From NCBI RefSeq assembly GCF_002082565.1, contig NZ_CP020562.1, positions 620,001-684,000 of the forward strand: a DNA stretch of 64,000 nt. Reading direction: 5' to 3'. Of this stretch, positions 1 through 9,622 are shown one piece after another. Source of the DNA: Halomonas sp. GT. Lineage in GTDB: Bacteria > Pseudomonadota > Gammaproteobacteria > Pseudomonadales > Halomonadaceae. Numbering within the stretch: position 1 is the stretch's first letter; every line of letters begins with the position of its first letter. The translations under genes and the position numbers were made by a program. The notes under the pieces were generated by a model, which did not search any database, was not told where the DNA came from, and worked only from the letters and a program-made list of their open reading frames with translations.

Positions 1-819
1 CGCTTCCAGGGTCGATGCGGCAATGCTGGGGGGCTGGGCCGTGGTATAGATATAGCTGCGAGCAAACTGGATGAGGTGGTCAATCAGCGCCGCGTCACCG
101 GCCACAAACGCGCCAGCGGTGCCCAGTGCTTTGCCCAGTGTACCCACCAAAATAGGCACCGCTTGGCTATCAAAACCTTCCACACAGCCGCCGCCATTAG
201 CGCCTAACACGCCCAGACCGTGAGCGTCATCAATCATTAGCCAGGCGTTGTGCTGCTGGCTGACGTGGGCAAGGGTGGCAATATCAGCAACGTCGCCATC
301 CATACTGAACACGCCGTCGCTGATCACCAGCTTATGGGTGGCGGAGCTGCGCGCTAACAGGTGTTCAAGATCAGCGCTGTTGCGGTGATGAAAACGCCGC
401 GAGCGAGCGCCGCTTAACACTGCGCCATCGAGTAGCGAGGCATGGTTCAAACGGTCTTGAAAAGTGGCGGTATTTGAGTCGGCGAGCGCCTGCAACACGC
501 CAAGGTTAGCCATATAGCCAGTGGAAAACAGCAGTACACGCTGCCGTCCGGTCCACTCGGCTAGCGCGTCTTCCAGTGCGTCGTGAACTTCCAAGTGCCC
601 GCTGACCAAGTGCGACGCGCCCGCGCCTGCGCCAAAGCGGCGCGCACCCTCTGCCTGGGCAGCTTGCACACGTGGATCATGAGCCAGTCCGAGATAGTCA
701 TTGCCGGCAAAGTCCAGCGTGCTGTGGGTGTTCACCCGCCGGTGCCGCCAGCGCTGTTCATCGACACGCTGCTGACGGGCGCTGGCTAGGCGCTGCAGCC
801 ACGCGTCAGACACTGGCAT
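1..819 (-). CDS. bioF: 8-amino-7-oxononanoate synthase (partial, C-terminus beyond window edge)
   Basis: The first 273 codons of a PLP enzyme that condenses pimeloyl-ACP or pimeloyl-CoA with L-alanine, the first dedicated step in building the biotin rings. Translating the minus strand from the ATG at 819 gives [11 protein letters not shown], then the substrate-loop motif [10 protein letters not shown], a [10 protein letters not shown] segment and the PLP-lysine motif GTLGKALG. The reading frame is open to base 1, so roughly the last 110 residues of a usual 385-residue BioF are missing here. The start lies 14 bp inside the 3' end of bioB, so the two are probably translationally coupled. The identification is firm; the remaining bio genes (bioH/C/D) would be expected to the left. 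Confidence 0.95.
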   Translation of the reverse strand, partial: MPVSDAWLQRLASARQQRVDEQRWRHRRVNTHSTLDFAGNDYLGLAHDPRVQAAQAEGARRFGAGAGASHLVSGHLEVHDALEDALAEWTGRQRVLLFSTGYMANLGVLQALADSNTATFQDRLNHASLLDGAVLSGARSRRFHHRNSADLEHLLARSSATHKLVISDGVFSMDGDVADIATLAHVSQQHNAWLMIDDAHGLGVLGANGGGCVEGFDSQAVPILVGTLGKALGTAGAFVAGDAALIDHLIQFARSYIYTTAQPPSIAASTLEA

Positions 820-1882
820 CTACCGCCAGTGCTGCTGCCCGCTCTGCCAGGGCGCGCTGCTGAGCTTTTTGGGTGAGTCGCTCGGTGTGAGTGGCTTCAT
901 CTTCGCAGGTATCACGGCGTTCTGGGTGCAGGCCTAATTTTGCAAATAGCGCGCGGTCGCGTTCTGCCTGAGGATTGCCGGTGGTGAGTAGTTTGTCGCC
1001 GTAGAAGATCGAGTTGGCTCCAGCCAAAAATGCCAGTGCTTGAGTCGACTCGCTCATCTGTTCGCGGCCAGCGGAAAGCCGCACATGGCTTTGCGGCATC
1101 ATAATACGCGCCACCGCGATAGCGCGGATAAACTCAAGCGGGTCCAAGTCTTCGACGTTCTCAAGCGGTGTGCCCGGTACTTTAACCAGCATATTGATGG
1201 GCACGGATTCTGGGTGCGGTGACAACTTGGCTAACTGCTGTAACAGCGCGCTGCGGTCTTGTGCGCCTTCGCCCATGCCTAAAATGCCGCCGGAGCATAC
1301 TTTCATCCCCGCTTCACGCACGGTGGCCAGGGTGTCTAGGCGGTCGCTGAAGGTGCGGGTGGTGATGATTTCACCGTAAAAGTCGGGGGAGGTGTCTAGG
1401 TTATGGTTGTAGTAATCCAGCCCAGCAGCCGCCAAGCGGTTGGCTTGGGCACCGTCGACCATACCTAATGTCATGCAGGTTTCCAGCCCCAAGGCTTTTA
1501 CTTGGCGAACCATCTCTTCGACCAGCAGTAAATCTTTGTCCCGCGGGCTGCGCCATGCTGCGCCCATACAGAAACGGCTAGCGCCAGCTTCTTTGGCAGC
1601 CTTGGCCTGGGCAACGACCTTTTCGATTTCCAGCAGTTTCTCTTTTTCGAGCTGGGTAGTGTAGTGACCGGACTGCGGGCAATATTTGCAGTCTTCTGGG
1701 CAAGCCCCCGTTTTAATCGACAGCAGAGTCGAGACCTGCACCGCGTTAGCATCAAAGTGGGCACGATGCACTTGCTGAGCTTTAAATAGCAGGTCGTTGA
1801 AGGGCAGCGCGAACAGCGCATTAATCTCTTCCAGCGTCCAGTCGTGGCGCGGGGCGGCGGCATTGAAAGCGGTGGCGGTCAC
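806..1882 (-). CDS. bioB: Biotin synthase (radical SAM)
   Basis: Inserts sulfur into dethiobiotin to form biotin, using S-adenosylmethionine and two iron-sulfur clusters. The radical-SAM cysteines are visible as CxxxCxxC at residues 61, 65 and 68 ([12 protein letters not shown]), followed by [10 protein letters not shown] and later the family motif YYNHNLDTS. The length of 358 residues is normal. It is the first gene of a bioB-bioF operon. The start at 1882 lies about 30 bp downstream of a good sigma70 promoter that overlaps a BirA-like site, so repression by biotinoyl-AMP-bound BirA is likely but unproven. Confidence 0.97.
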   Translation of the reverse strand: MTATAFNAAAPRHDWTLEEINALFALPFNDLLFKAQQVHRAHFDANAVQVSTLLSIKTGACPEDCKYCPQSGHYTTQLEKEKLLEIEKVVAQAKAAKEAGASRFCMGAAWRSPRDKDLLLVEEMVRQVKALGLETCMTLGMVDGAQANRLAAAGLDYYNHNLDTSPDFYGEIITTRTFSDRLDTLATVREAGMKVCSGGILGMGEGAQDRSALLQQLAKLSPHPESVPINMLVKVPGTPLENVEDLDPLEFIRAIAVARIMMPQSHVRLSAGREQMSESTQALAFLAGANSIFYGDKLLTTGNPQAERDRALFAKLGLHPERRDTCEDEATHTERLTQKAQQRALAERAAALAVDASV

Positions 1883-1915
1883 GGGTAAACCTTTTTTCTT
1901 TTGAAAGTTGACGAG

Positions 1916-1969
1916 ACTCTAGCGGCGTTACGCTTTTGGTGTCAACTATTCAGAGTATGTTGGTTTACT
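1916..1969 (-). promoter_or_regulatory. bioB promoter with candidate BirA operator
   Basis: On the minus strand TTGACA (1940-1945) and TAGAGT (1916-1921) are separated by 18 bp, a plausible sigma70 promoter. The -35 box is part of an imperfect inverted pair, TGTCAACT - 14 bp - GGTTTACT (1940-1969). This resembles the proteobacterial BirA operator, TGTnAACC - 14 to 16 bp - GGTTnACA. The spacing and position fit; the arms are not perfect. Confidence 0.45.
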
Positions 1970-2093
1970 ACGAGTGGTTTTTAGAGAGCTGGGGTTCGTC
2001 ATGGTGGCCGGGCTGCTTTATACTCGGCGCCCTTTGTTGACCGTCTTTTGTTAATCGCCCTTTATTAATCGCCCTTTATGAATTGGAGCGCGG

Positions 2094-2855
2094 ATGTCTG
2101 ACGCTACGTCACAGCCCCCTGAGTCTTCATCATTGACTGACTACGACCCTGCTACGGGGCATCCGCGTCCACCTCGGCGTGAATTTAAAGCACGGGGCAG
2201 TTTTGTCACACGCTGTGAAGGGTGCAATCTTCCTGAGCTCAACTGCCTGTGCCCTTATCAGGTGGAAGCGGATAGCACCGCCCAGGTGTGGCTATTGACC
2301 CACTCTATAGAACACTACAAGCCAACTAATACAGGACGGTTAATTGGGGATGTGCTGACGCAAACCAAAGTGTTTACCTGGTATCGCACCGCACCGGACG
2401 AAGAATTAGCCGAACTGCTTAAAGATCCACGCTATGCGCCTTTTGTGATCTTTCCAGATGACCAGCCCGACTACGCAGACCGTGTGGTGGATATTAATGC
2501 CGTGCACGCTGTGAAGCAGCAAGCACGTATTCCGGTATTTGTAATTTTAGATGGCACATGGCGCCAAGCGCGACGTATGTTCCGCAAGAGTCCTTATCTG
2601 GATGCGCTACCGGTACTACCGCTACGCACTGAGCGGGAAACACGTTATCGGCTACGCAAACCTGCCTCTAAAGCGCACCTGTGTACGGCAGAGGTTGCCA
2701 TTGAACTGCTGCGCCAAAGTGGTGATGAAAATGCCGCCGATGTGCTAGACGATTACTTTGATGTATTTAACGATAGCTATGCCGAGAGCCGCTACTATCG
2801 CAAAATTGCTGAACCAACCACTGCCATGCAGCGGCTATTAGACCGAAAGGGTTAG
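2094..2855 (+). CDS. tapT: DTW-domain tRNA-uridine aminocarboxypropyltransferase
   Basis: A DTW-family protein of 253 residues. Characterised bacterial members (TapT/YfiP) transfer the 3-amino-3-carboxypropyl group of SAM to uridine 47 of tRNA, giving acp3U. Visible are the zinc-type cysteine cluster CxxC...CxC (C41, C44, C51, C53), the HSIEHYKPTNTGRL motif around residues 70-83, and the signature DGTW at 153-156 followed by RQARRMFRKSPYL. The ATG at 2094 follows GGAGCGCGG. Its 3' end overlaps by 4 bp the convergent EamA gene. Several DTW subgroups exist, so the family is certain but the exact tRNA position modified is inferred. Confidence 0.85.
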   Translation: MSDATSQPPESSSLTDYDPATGHPRPPRREFKARGSFVTRCEGCNLPELNCLCPYQVEADSTAQVWLLTHSIEHYKPTNTGRLIGDVLTQTKVFTWYRTAPDEELAELLKDPRYAPFVIFPDDQPDYADRVVDINAVHAVKQQARIPVFVILDGTWRQARRMFRKSPYLDALPVLPLRTERETRYRLRKPASKAHLCTAEVAIELLRQSGDENAADVLDDYFDVFNDSYAESRYYRKIAEPTTAMQRLLDRKG

Positions 2856-3757
2856 CGCTGAGCGCCAGGTAGCCAGCGAAGCATCACTTTGCGCACCCAG
2901 TACCAGCGGTTAATCAATAGGGCGGTAAAAATCAGACTACAGCCAAGTAACTGTAGCAGGGTCATGGTTTCGCCAAACCACCAGGCTGCGAATAGGGCAG
3001 TCCACACGGCTTCAAGCATTAAGATAACCGCCGCGTGACTAGGCGTGGTCATGCCCTGGGCTTTGATTTGCAGAAAGAAGCGCAGTGAACTTGCTAGCAG
3101 CACGCTGGCCATAAACCAGCCCAGTATTGAGGGGCTGAGCGCTAGCGGTTGATGCTCGACGACCAACGACAGGCAGGTCAGTATGCTGCCTACCGACATC
3201 AGCTGTAGTGTCGTTAATGGCAGCGCGGGCACGTTGCGCACCACGCGGGTGTTGACGTTGATCAACAGCGCGAAGCAGAGCGCCGCGCAGACCATCAGCA
3301 GTTGACTAGCTTCTACTTTGAATCCTGCGTTTAGCGACAGTAGGGCAAATCCCAGTAGTGCTACCGGCAGGGCAATCCAAGTAGAGCGTGGCGGACGGTC
3401 GCCAAACAGTAGTCGCGCCACTACAGGTACCAGCAAAATCCCCAAGCTGTTGATAAACGCACTTTCACCCAGGTGATCAGAGTAATTTAACCCCAGAATC
3501 CAGAAGGCTATTGCAGCGCTGAACAAAAAGCCTACCAGCACGCCGCGTCTTATCCTACGTGCGGGTAAGCATCTTAGTGCAGGCCAGGCGAAGGGTAGGA
3601 GTATCAGCCCTGCCAGTAAAAAGCGCGTACCAATAAACAGTAATGGTGGCATGCCCGCTAACGCTTCTTTAGAAAAAATCCAGCCGCCAGCGGCTACCAC
3701 CGTTACCAGCAATAGCAATGCATCAGCTTGCCATGGCGCTTGTTTGATCGCGCTCAA
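2852..3757 (-). CDS. EamA/DMT-family inner-membrane transporter
   Basis: A 301-residue protein with about ten hydrophobic segments arranged as two five-helix halves, typical of drug/metabolite exporters of the EamA type. Substrates of these proteins (amino acids, metabolites, drugs) cannot be read from sequence. The reading frame starts with TTG at 3757, overlapping the TGA stop of the TraB-family gene (TTGA). No in-frame ATG occurs until about residue 35, inside the first membrane region, so the TTG start with translational coupling is the best choice. It probably forms a two-gene unit with its upstream neighbour. Confidence 0.85.
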   Translation of the reverse strand: MSAIKQAPWQADALLLLVTVVAAGGWIFSKEALAGMPPLLFIGTRFLLAGLILLPFAWPALRCLPARRIRRGVLVGFLFSAAIAFWILGLNYSDHLGESAFINSLGILLVPVVARLLFGDRPPRSTWIALPVALLGFALLSLNAGFKVEASQLLMVCAALCFALLINVNTRVVRNVPALPLTTLQLMSVGSILTCLSLVVEHQPLALSPSILGWFMASVLLASSLRFFLQIKAQGMTTPSHAAVILMLEAVWTALFAAWWFGETMTLLQLLGCSLIFTALLINRWYWVRKVMLRWLPGAQR

Positions 3758-5007
3758 GCAGCACCACTACCGAACAGTGCACCGGCAATTCTAAAGCCTG
3801 CTACCCAGGTACCCACCGCAGACCCTAATGTTGCCAAAATAAACACCAGCAACGTACGGGAGACGCGATTTTTCCACCAACCTTTGAGCTCGGTGACATC
3901 ATGGCGCAGTGTCGAAAAATCGCGCACCTTCGGTTTACGCATATAGAGTTCAACCCCCGCAGCGACAAAGCCTGCACCAATGGTGGGGTTAAGCGAGGTC
4001 AGTGGGGCGGCAAAAAATGTGGCAATCACCGTTACTGGGTGCGCAAGGGCTGCTATCGTCGCGCCGCCGGATAAAATTCCATTGATTAAAAACCACTCAA
4101 TGACCAACTGCCAGCCAAGCTCGGTATTGCGTGAAAAGCCGATCACAAAGCCGGTCAGAACCAGCGCGGTAATCAGCCAAGGGGCTGCTTTCCAGAGTTT
4201 AGACGGTGGTGGCGTTGCCTCCAGCGTCTCACGCTCAGTGGTAGGGTTTTCGGGAAGCGGTGCTTCCAGATGTTCACCCGTGCCTTTTAAATGCCCGGCA
4301 CCCAGTACCACTAACACGTTTTGGTAGCGCCCAGGCGGTGCTTCTTCAGCTAAGCGCAGTGCCATATAGCGGTCGCGTTCGCGAATAAGCGGGGTATAAA
4401 GTGCTTCTGATTCGGCAGCAAATTCGCTGAAAGTGGCTTCCAGCATATCGCCTTCTTTGAGCTTTTCGATATCCTCTTTGGAAACATCTTGGCGCGACAT
4501 TACGCTGCCAATTAGCCCCGAAAATAGCGAGAAGCGTTGCCACCAGGGAACATTGCGGTAAATGCGTTTTAGCGTAATACCAACATCACGATCGACCAAC
4601 ATTAAAGGCAGCTTGCGGGTACGGCACTCTTCTACTGCTGCACGCATTTCAGCGCCAGGCTGAATGCCGGACTGCTCAGCAATCCGTTGCTGAAACGCAC
4701 CAAGCGCCAGGCTTGCCGCTACCATGCCTGCTTTGCCCTGTTTGAATACCTGAAATAGATCCTGTTCCCCCATTGCATCGGGGTTGTCCATACTGTGATG
4801 ACGTGCGTCGCATAGCTCAATGGCAACGGCATCGAAAGTGCCACTGTTGATTAATTGGCGAACGTCATCGGCACTTTCGGCAGAGACGTGAGCGGTGCCG
4901 AGCAGGGTGTAACGGGTGCCGCCAACGATGACGGTTTTTAACGGGCCGCTGGTCGTTGGCAGCGCGTTTGGTTCTTGCGCCAACGGGGTTGTATCGTCAT
5001 GGATCAT
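3754..5007 (-). CDS. TraB/PrgY family membrane protein
   Basis: A 417-residue member of the TraB/PrgY family, named after the enterococcal pheromone-shutdown protein. Bacterial chromosomal members have no settled function. The N-terminal half is soluble, begins with the conserved GTAHVSAESADDVR segment (about residues 37-50), and contains IELCDARH and VLVVLGAGHLKG motifs. The C-terminal 140 residues carry several membrane spans (from WLITALVLTGFVIGF onward). The upstream ribosome-binding site is weak. It sits between trkH and the EamA transporter, overlapping the latter by 4 bp. Confidence 0.85.
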   Translation of the reverse strand: MIHDDTTPLAQEPNALPTTSGPLKTVIVGGTRYTLLGTAHVSAESADDVRQLINSGTFDAVAIELCDARHHSMDNPDAMGEQDLFQVFKQGKAGMVAASLALGAFQQRIAEQSGIQPGAEMRAAVEECRTRKLPLMLVDRDVGITLKRIYRNVPWWQRFSLFSGLIGSVMSRQDVSKEDIEKLKEGDMLEATFSEFAAESEALYTPLIRERDRYMALRLAEEAPPGRYQNVLVVLGAGHLKGTGEHLEAPLPENPTTERETLEATPPPSKLWKAAPWLITALVLTGFVIGFSRNTELGWQLVIEWFLINGILSGGATIAALAHPVTVIATFFAAPLTSLNPTIGAGFVAAGVELYMRKPKVRDFSTLRHDVTELKGWWKNRVSRTLLVFILATLGSAVGTWVAGFRIAGALFGSGAA

Positions 5008-5046
5008 TAATGTGTCTCAATTTGAATAAAAAGCATTGATACGTGT

Positions 5047-6495
5047 TTAACGACGCCAGAAGGCGGGTGTAAATAGCACAAGTACCGTAAAAATTTCTAA
5101 GCGGCCTAGTAGCATCGCTAGCACTAAAATCCACTTAGCTAGGCTGGGCAAGTCGCCGTAATGGCTGCTAGCTTCGCCCAATGCTGGGCCTAAATTGTTC
5201 AGTGCAGAACCAACCGTGGACCAAGCGGTAACTTGGTCAACACCTGTTGCCATAACGCCTACTAGCATCAAGAAAAAAAGCATGACATAGGCTGAGAAAA
5301 AGCCCCATACCGCCTGGGCGATGCTGTCGGGGACACTAACTTTGCCCACTTTAACGGCAATGACCGCGTTGGGGTGAATAAGGCGCATGACTTCACGCAT
5401 ACCCTGTTTCAAGATCAGAATAATACGGATTACTTTCATGCCGCCCGCCGTCGAGCCGGAACAGCCACCTACAAACGCGGCAACAAATAACAGAAACGGT
5501 AACGCACCAGGCCAGCCTGAGAAGTCGGCAACTGCAAAGCCGGCAGTGGTGGCGACAGAGACGACTTCAAATAACGCGTGTCTCAAACCTTCAACATCGT
5601 CGTAGGTGTCAGTGAGCCACAGAGTAATTACGGTAATCGTGGTTAACCCGGCAAGAAATATCATTAAAAAGCGGGCTTCTGGGTCCTGGAAATAGTGCAG
5701 CAGGCTTTTTTCACGCCAGGCAATAAAGTGCAGACTAAAACTCACCGCTGAAATCAGCATAAAACCAACGCAAATCAGCTCAATAGCGGCGCTGTCAAAA
5801 TAGCCTATGCTGGCATCATAGGTAGAAAATCCGCCAATCGCGACAGTCGAAAAACTGTGGCTCAAAGCATCGAACCAGCTCATTCCTGCCAACATGTAGG
5901 CGACCATGCAGGCCAGCGTTAGCGTCGCGTAGATGTACCAAAGCGCTTTGGCGGTTTCGGTAATTCGCGGTGTTAGCTTTGAGTCCTTGAGTGGTCCAGG
6001 AATTTCTGTGCGATACAGCGCCATTCCTCCAACACCCAGAGTAGGCAAAATAGCCACTGCTAACACCACAATCCCCATGCCACCTAACCACTGCAACTGT
6101 TGGCGATAGTAAAGAATGGACTCTGGAAGAAAATCGATGCCAGTAATGACAGTTGCACCTGTCGTAGTTAGACCAGAAAACGACTCAAATACTGCATCGG
6201 TGATACCGAGTGAGCCTTCACCAAACAGCATCAACGGTAGCGAGCCGAACAGGGCCAGCACGGTCCAAAACATGGCCGCAATAATAAAGCCGTCGCGAAT
6301 CCGAAGCTCTTTATGAGCGCGGCGGTTGGGTAGGTAAAGTAGTAAGCCCGTTATTACTGTAATGGCGATGCCGCTCATGAAAGCGTGCCAAACACCGTCA
6401 CGAAACCAAAGCGATATCAGCATTGGTGGCAACATGGTGAGGCTAAATAGCATCAGCAGAAGCCCTAAAATGCGTAGTATGACCCGCAAACTCAT
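5047..6495 (-). CDS. trkH: Trk potassium uptake channel subunit TrkH
   Basis: Membrane pore subunit of the Trk K+ uptake system, important for turgor in a halophile. The 482-residue protein has many hydrophobic spans and the pore-loop motifs TTTGATVITGID, ATTAGFAVADFSG and GGCSGSTAGGMKVIR, which carry the selectivity-filter glycines. It begins with ATG preceded by GAGG at a slightly long distance. It lies just downstream of trkA, its NAD(H)/ATP-binding regulatory partner, with a short gap, so one transcript is likely. Confidence 0.96.
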   Translation of the reverse strand: MSLRVILRILGLLLMLFSLTMLPPMLISLWFRDGVWHAFMSGIAITVITGLLLYLPNRRAHKELRIRDGFIIAAMFWTVLALFGSLPLMLFGEGSLGITDAVFESFSGLTTTGATVITGIDFLPESILYYRQQLQWLGGMGIVVLAVAILPTLGVGGMALYRTEIPGPLKDSKLTPRITETAKALWYIYATLTLACMVAYMLAGMSWFDALSHSFSTVAIGGFSTYDASIGYFDSAAIELICVGFMLISAVSFSLHFIAWREKSLLHYFQDPEARFLMIFLAGLTTITVITLWLTDTYDDVEGLRHALFEVVSVATTAGFAVADFSGWPGALPFLLFVAAFVGGCSGSTAGGMKVIRIILILKQGMREVMRLIHPNAVIAVKVGKVSVPDSIAQAVWGFFSAYVMLFFLMLVGVMATGVDQVTAWSTVGSALNNLGPALGEASSHYGDLPSLAKWILVLAMLLGRLEIFTVLVLFTPAFWRR

Positions 6496-6543
6496 AGCAG
6501 TGGTTGCCTCATAGCGATGGCTTGGTTTCTTGAAGAACGTTGC

Positions 6544-7917
6544 CTAGAAGAACGTTAATCCGACTTGGAATAGGCGCTCCACATCACGTATACGCCGCTT
6601 ATCGATTACGAACAGGATAATGTGGTCACCACTCTCTACCATCACATCCCCATGGCCAATGATGACCTCTTTGCCTCGCACAATGGCGCCAATAGTGGTG
6701 CCTTCAGGCAGATTGATCTCAGCAATGGTCCGGCCCACCACTTTTGAAGATTGCTTATCACCGTGTGCGATAGCCTCGATGGCTTCTGCAGCGCCACGGC
6801 GTAGCGAGTGCACATTGACAATATCGCCCCGGCGGACGTGAGTAAGCAGGCTGCCGATGGTTGCTTGCTGGGGGGAAATGGCAATATCGATTTCGCCCCC
6901 CTGAACCAAGTCCACGTAGGCAGCGTTGTTAATCAGCGTCAGTACTTTCTTGGCTCCCAGGCGTTTGGCCAGCAGCGACGACATAATATTCACTTCGTCG
7001 TCGTTGGTCAGGGCACAAAAGATATCGCAGTCTTCGATGTTCTCTTCTTCCAACAGCCGCTTGCTGGTGGCGCTGCCGTGTAGTACCACCGTTCGGTCAA
7101 GCCGCTCGGAAAGCGCAGTGCAGCGCTCTAAACTGTGCTCGATAATTTTGACCTGATGGCTGTGCTCCAGGTGCTCGGCCAAGCGTTCACCGATATTGCC
7201 CCCACCAGCAATGACCACCCGCCGAAAATCCCGTTCAACACGGCGTAGTTCGCTCATTACTGCACGAATATCGCGCCGTGCCGCCAGGAAAAACACTTCG
7301 TCGTCGGCTTCAATCACCGTATCGCCACGGGGAATAATTGGCCGGTTGCGGCGGTAAATCGCCGCCACGCGTGTTTCCACATTGGGCATGTGCTTGGCGA
7401 GAAAGGCTAAATCCTGTCCCACCAGCGGGCCACCGTAGAACGCCTTGACCGCCACCAGCTGCACCAAACCACCGGCAAACTCCAACACCTGCAACGCCCC
7501 TGGGTGCTCAATCAAGCGGCGAACATGATCCGTGACTACTTGTTCAGGGCTGATCAGTACATCAATAGGAATCGCTTCGTGGGCGAATAACCCCTTACGG
7601 GTGAGGTAGGCGGTTGAACGTACGCGGGCAATTTTGGTGGGGGTACGAAACAGTGTATGGGCCACTTGGCAGGCGATCATGTTGATTTCATCGGTGTTGG
7701 TCACCGCAATCAGCATATCAGCGTCTTCACAGCCCGCCTGACGCAGCACAATGGGATACGAAGCCGCGCCCGTCACGGTGCGAATATCCAGTTTGGTGTG
7801 CAGTTCGCGCAGTTTCGCACCGTCGGTATCGACAACGGTAATATCGTTTTCCTCGCGGGCGAGGTGCTCCGCTAAGGTGCCGCCGACCTGGCCGGCGCCG
7901 AGAATGATGATTTTCAT
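6544..7917 (-). CDS. trkA: Trk system potassium uptake regulatory subunit TrkA
   Basis: Cytoplasmic gating subunit of the Trk potassium channel. Two RCK halves are visible: the first Rossmann motif [15 protein letters not shown] begins at residue 4, and the second, [16 protein letters not shown], near residue 235. Each is followed by a TrkA-C region. I chose the ATG at 7917 ([10 protein letters not shown]), not the longer open frame up to 7980, because it gives 457 residues, matching the usual 458, and starts exactly at the domain. It is upstream of trkH in the same direction. Confidence 0.96.
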   Translation of the reverse strand: MKIIILGAGQVGGTLAEHLAREENDITVVDTDGAKLRELHTKLDIRTVTGAASYPIVLRQAGCEDADMLIAVTNTDEINMIACQVAHTLFRTPTKIARVRSTAYLTRKGLFAHEAIPIDVLISPEQVVTDHVRRLIEHPGALQVLEFAGGLVQLVAVKAFYGGPLVGQDLAFLAKHMPNVETRVAAIYRRNRPIIPRGDTVIEADDEVFFLAARRDIRAVMSELRRVERDFRRVVIAGGGNIGERLAEHLEHSHQVKIIEHSLERCTALSERLDRTVVLHGSATSKRLLEEENIEDCDIFCALTNDDEVNIMSSLLAKRLGAKKVLTLINNAAYVDLVQGGEIDIAISPQQATIGSLLTHVRRGDIVNVHSLRRGAAEAIEAIAHGDKQSSKVVGRTIAEINLPEGTTIGAIVRGKEVIIGHGDVMVESGDHIILFVIDKRRIRDVERLFQVGLTFF

Positions 7918-7985
7918 TGCTAAGCATCGGTTCCGTTGTAAGCGCCAGCGCGTTCTCGGCAAGAGATATGTGCGCTGCAATAAAG

Positions 7986-8013
7986 ACGGCGGCCAGTGTA
8001 AACCAGCCGCCGT
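7986..8013 (-). terminator. Stem-loop after dodecin gene
   Basis: An 8-bp perfect GC-rich stem (ACGGCGGC, 7986-7993, with GCCGCCGT, 8006-8013) and a 12-nt loop lie just past the dodecin stop on the minus strand. The T-tract after it is weak (CTTTATT), so termination may be partial. Confidence 0.45.
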
Positions 8014-8030
8014 TGAAAAGCAGGTCGGGA

Positions 8031-8237
8031 TTACTCGAGAGTGAAGCCGACTTTTATCGTGACCTGCCAGTGAGCGACACGGCCGTCTTCGATATGGCCA
8101 CGAGTATCGGTGACTTCGAACCAGCGCAAGTTATGAATGGTTTCTGATGCTTTGGCGAGAGCATTTTGCACAGCTTCTTCAATTCCCTTTTCAGAAGAAC
8201 CGGTTAGCTCGATATGCTTATAAGTGTGAGTACTCAT
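8031..8237 (-). CDS. Dodecin flavin-binding protein
   Basis: A 68-residue dodecin, a small protein that forms dodecameric shells binding flavins (FMN, riboflavin) as storage or a photoprotective buffer. The family pattern is complete: [10 protein letters not shown] at the start, a central helix, then [15 protein letters not shown] with the flavin-stacking tryptophan, and the closing QVTIKVGF strand. It is inserted between rsmB and trkA, which are adjacent in many relatives, and is followed by its own stem-loop, suggesting an independent unit. Confidence 0.95.
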   Translation of the reverse strand: MSTHTYKHIELTGSSEKGIEEAVQNALAKASETIHNLRWFEVTDTRGHIEDGRVAHWQVTIKVGFTLE

Positions 8238-8287
8238 AGTGTCTCCATCCTTGTCATCGGTTCACCGCCCTGGCAGGGGACGGTATG

Positions 8288-9622
8288 TTAAGCAGTACGC
8301 TTCTCTAGTCTGGCATAAAAAAAGCCATCATGACTGCTTTGCGCGGGAAACAGTTGACGTCCTTGGCCACTTGGTTCGCCCCAGGCCACATCGTTTGGCG
8401 TGGTGACTTTTGCATCGGGCGTGCGGTCAAGAAAGGCATCGATTTGCTCAGCGTTTTCCTCTGGCAGTACTGAGCAGGTGGCGTATAGCAAGGTGCCGCC
8501 TGGGCGAAGTAGTGACCAAAGATTATCCAGCAGTTGGCGCTGTAGTTTAGCAAGCTGGCGAATATCCTCTTTACGGCGCAGTTTTTTAATGTCGGGATGA
8601 CGACGAATAACGCCCGTTCCAGAACAAGGGGCATCAAGCAAAATCGCGTCAAACGGCGCGCCGTCCCACCAGTCTTGCTGGGTTGCATCAGCGTGCTGCA
8701 GCTCTGCTGTTAAGCCGAGGCGGTTCAGTGTGTCGTCTACACGCCCAAGGCGCTGGTTGTCGCTATCAATGGCCGTGAGAGCAATATCAAACTGCTCTAA
8801 TAGGTGGGCAGTTTTACCGCCGGGTGCACAGCAAGCATCGAGAACGTGAGCCCCAGGGCGGGGAGCTAATGCAGGCCCTAACAGTGCAGCGGAGAGCTGA
8901 GCCGCTTCGTCTTGGACGCTGACATGACCTTCTTCAAAGCCGGGGAGTATGGTGACATCACAGGGCGCATCCAGGGTAATGCCATCCGGTGCATGTAGGC
9001 AAAGGTGCCCACTTAACCCCTGTTCAGTCAGCTGTTGTAAATAGGCTTCGCGGTCGTTGTGGCGCTGATTAACTCTCAGCGTCATGGGCCCTGGTTCATT
9101 GTTCGCTGCGGCAATGGCGCGCCATTGTTCAGGCCAAGCGGTGCGCAACGTATCAAGCAGCCAGGGCGGGTGCTCCAGAGCAACGCTCTCCTCTAGGTCA
9201 ACGGCGGCTTGAAGCTCTTCGGATTCACGCTGGAGGCGGCGCAGGCAGCCGTTAAGTACCCGGGTGGCCCACTCTTTGCCTAGAAGACGAGCGGCACCAG
9301 CGGTTTCGCCGACCGCTGCGTGAGCCGGGATACGCATATAAAGCAGCTGGTAGATCCCTACCAATAACAAGGCCTGAACATCGCTATCGCGCTTTTTAAA
9401 AGGCTGCTTGAGAAGCGCGCTAGCCAACGCTTCCAGGCGTGGTAAACGTCGGCAAGTGCCGTAACAGAGTTCTTTTAACAGGCTGCGGTCGCGGGCGATA
9501 ACGCTATGCTCATCTAATCCAGCGAGCGAGCCTTGATCGGTCAATACAGGTACTAGCGAGCGGGCGGCTGCGGCACGAACTTCCTGGCCGCTGCCGCCTT
9601 TAGGTGGGCGATTCTGGCTCAT
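8288..9622 (-). CDS. rsmB: 16S rRNA (cytosine-967 C5)-methyltransferase
   Basis: Methylates C967 of 16S rRNA. The 444-residue protein has an N-terminal NusB-like helical domain (about residues 10-150) and a C-terminal SAM-dependent domain with motif I DACCAPGGKTAHL, the catalytic PC motif in DAPCSGTGVIRRHPD and the TC motif in YATCSVLPEEN; these provide the two cysteines used by this enzyme family. The start ATG overlaps the fmt stop (ATGA) and has an AAGGAG ribosome-binding site within fmt, so coupling with fmt is clear. Confidence 0.97.
   Translation of the reverse strand: MSQNRPPKGGSGQEVRAAAARSLVPVLTDQGSLAGLDEHSVIARDRSLLKELCYGTCRRLPRLEALASALLKQPFKKRDSDVQALLLVGIYQLLYMRIPAHAAVGETAGAARLLGKEWATRVLNGCLRRLQRESEELQAAVDLEESVALEHPPWLLDTLRTAWPEQWRAIAAANNEPGPMTLRVNQRHNDREAYLQQLTEQGLSGHLCLHAPDGITLDAPCDVTILPGFEEGHVSVQDEAAQLSAALLGPALAPRPGAHVLDACCAPGGKTAHLLEQFDIALTAIDSDNQRLGRVDDTLNRLGLTAELQHADATQQDWWDGAPFDAILLDAPCSGTGVIRRHPDIKKLRRKEDIRQLAKLQRQLLDNLWSLLRPGGTLLYATCSVLPEENAEQIDAFLDRTPDAKVTTPNDVAWGEPSGQGRQLFPAQSSHDGFFYARLEKRTA

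Noticed and set aside
3980..4327. 115-residue plus-strand open frame inside the TraB-family gene
   Set aside because: It is antisense to conserved coding sequence, with composition typical of a shadow frame.
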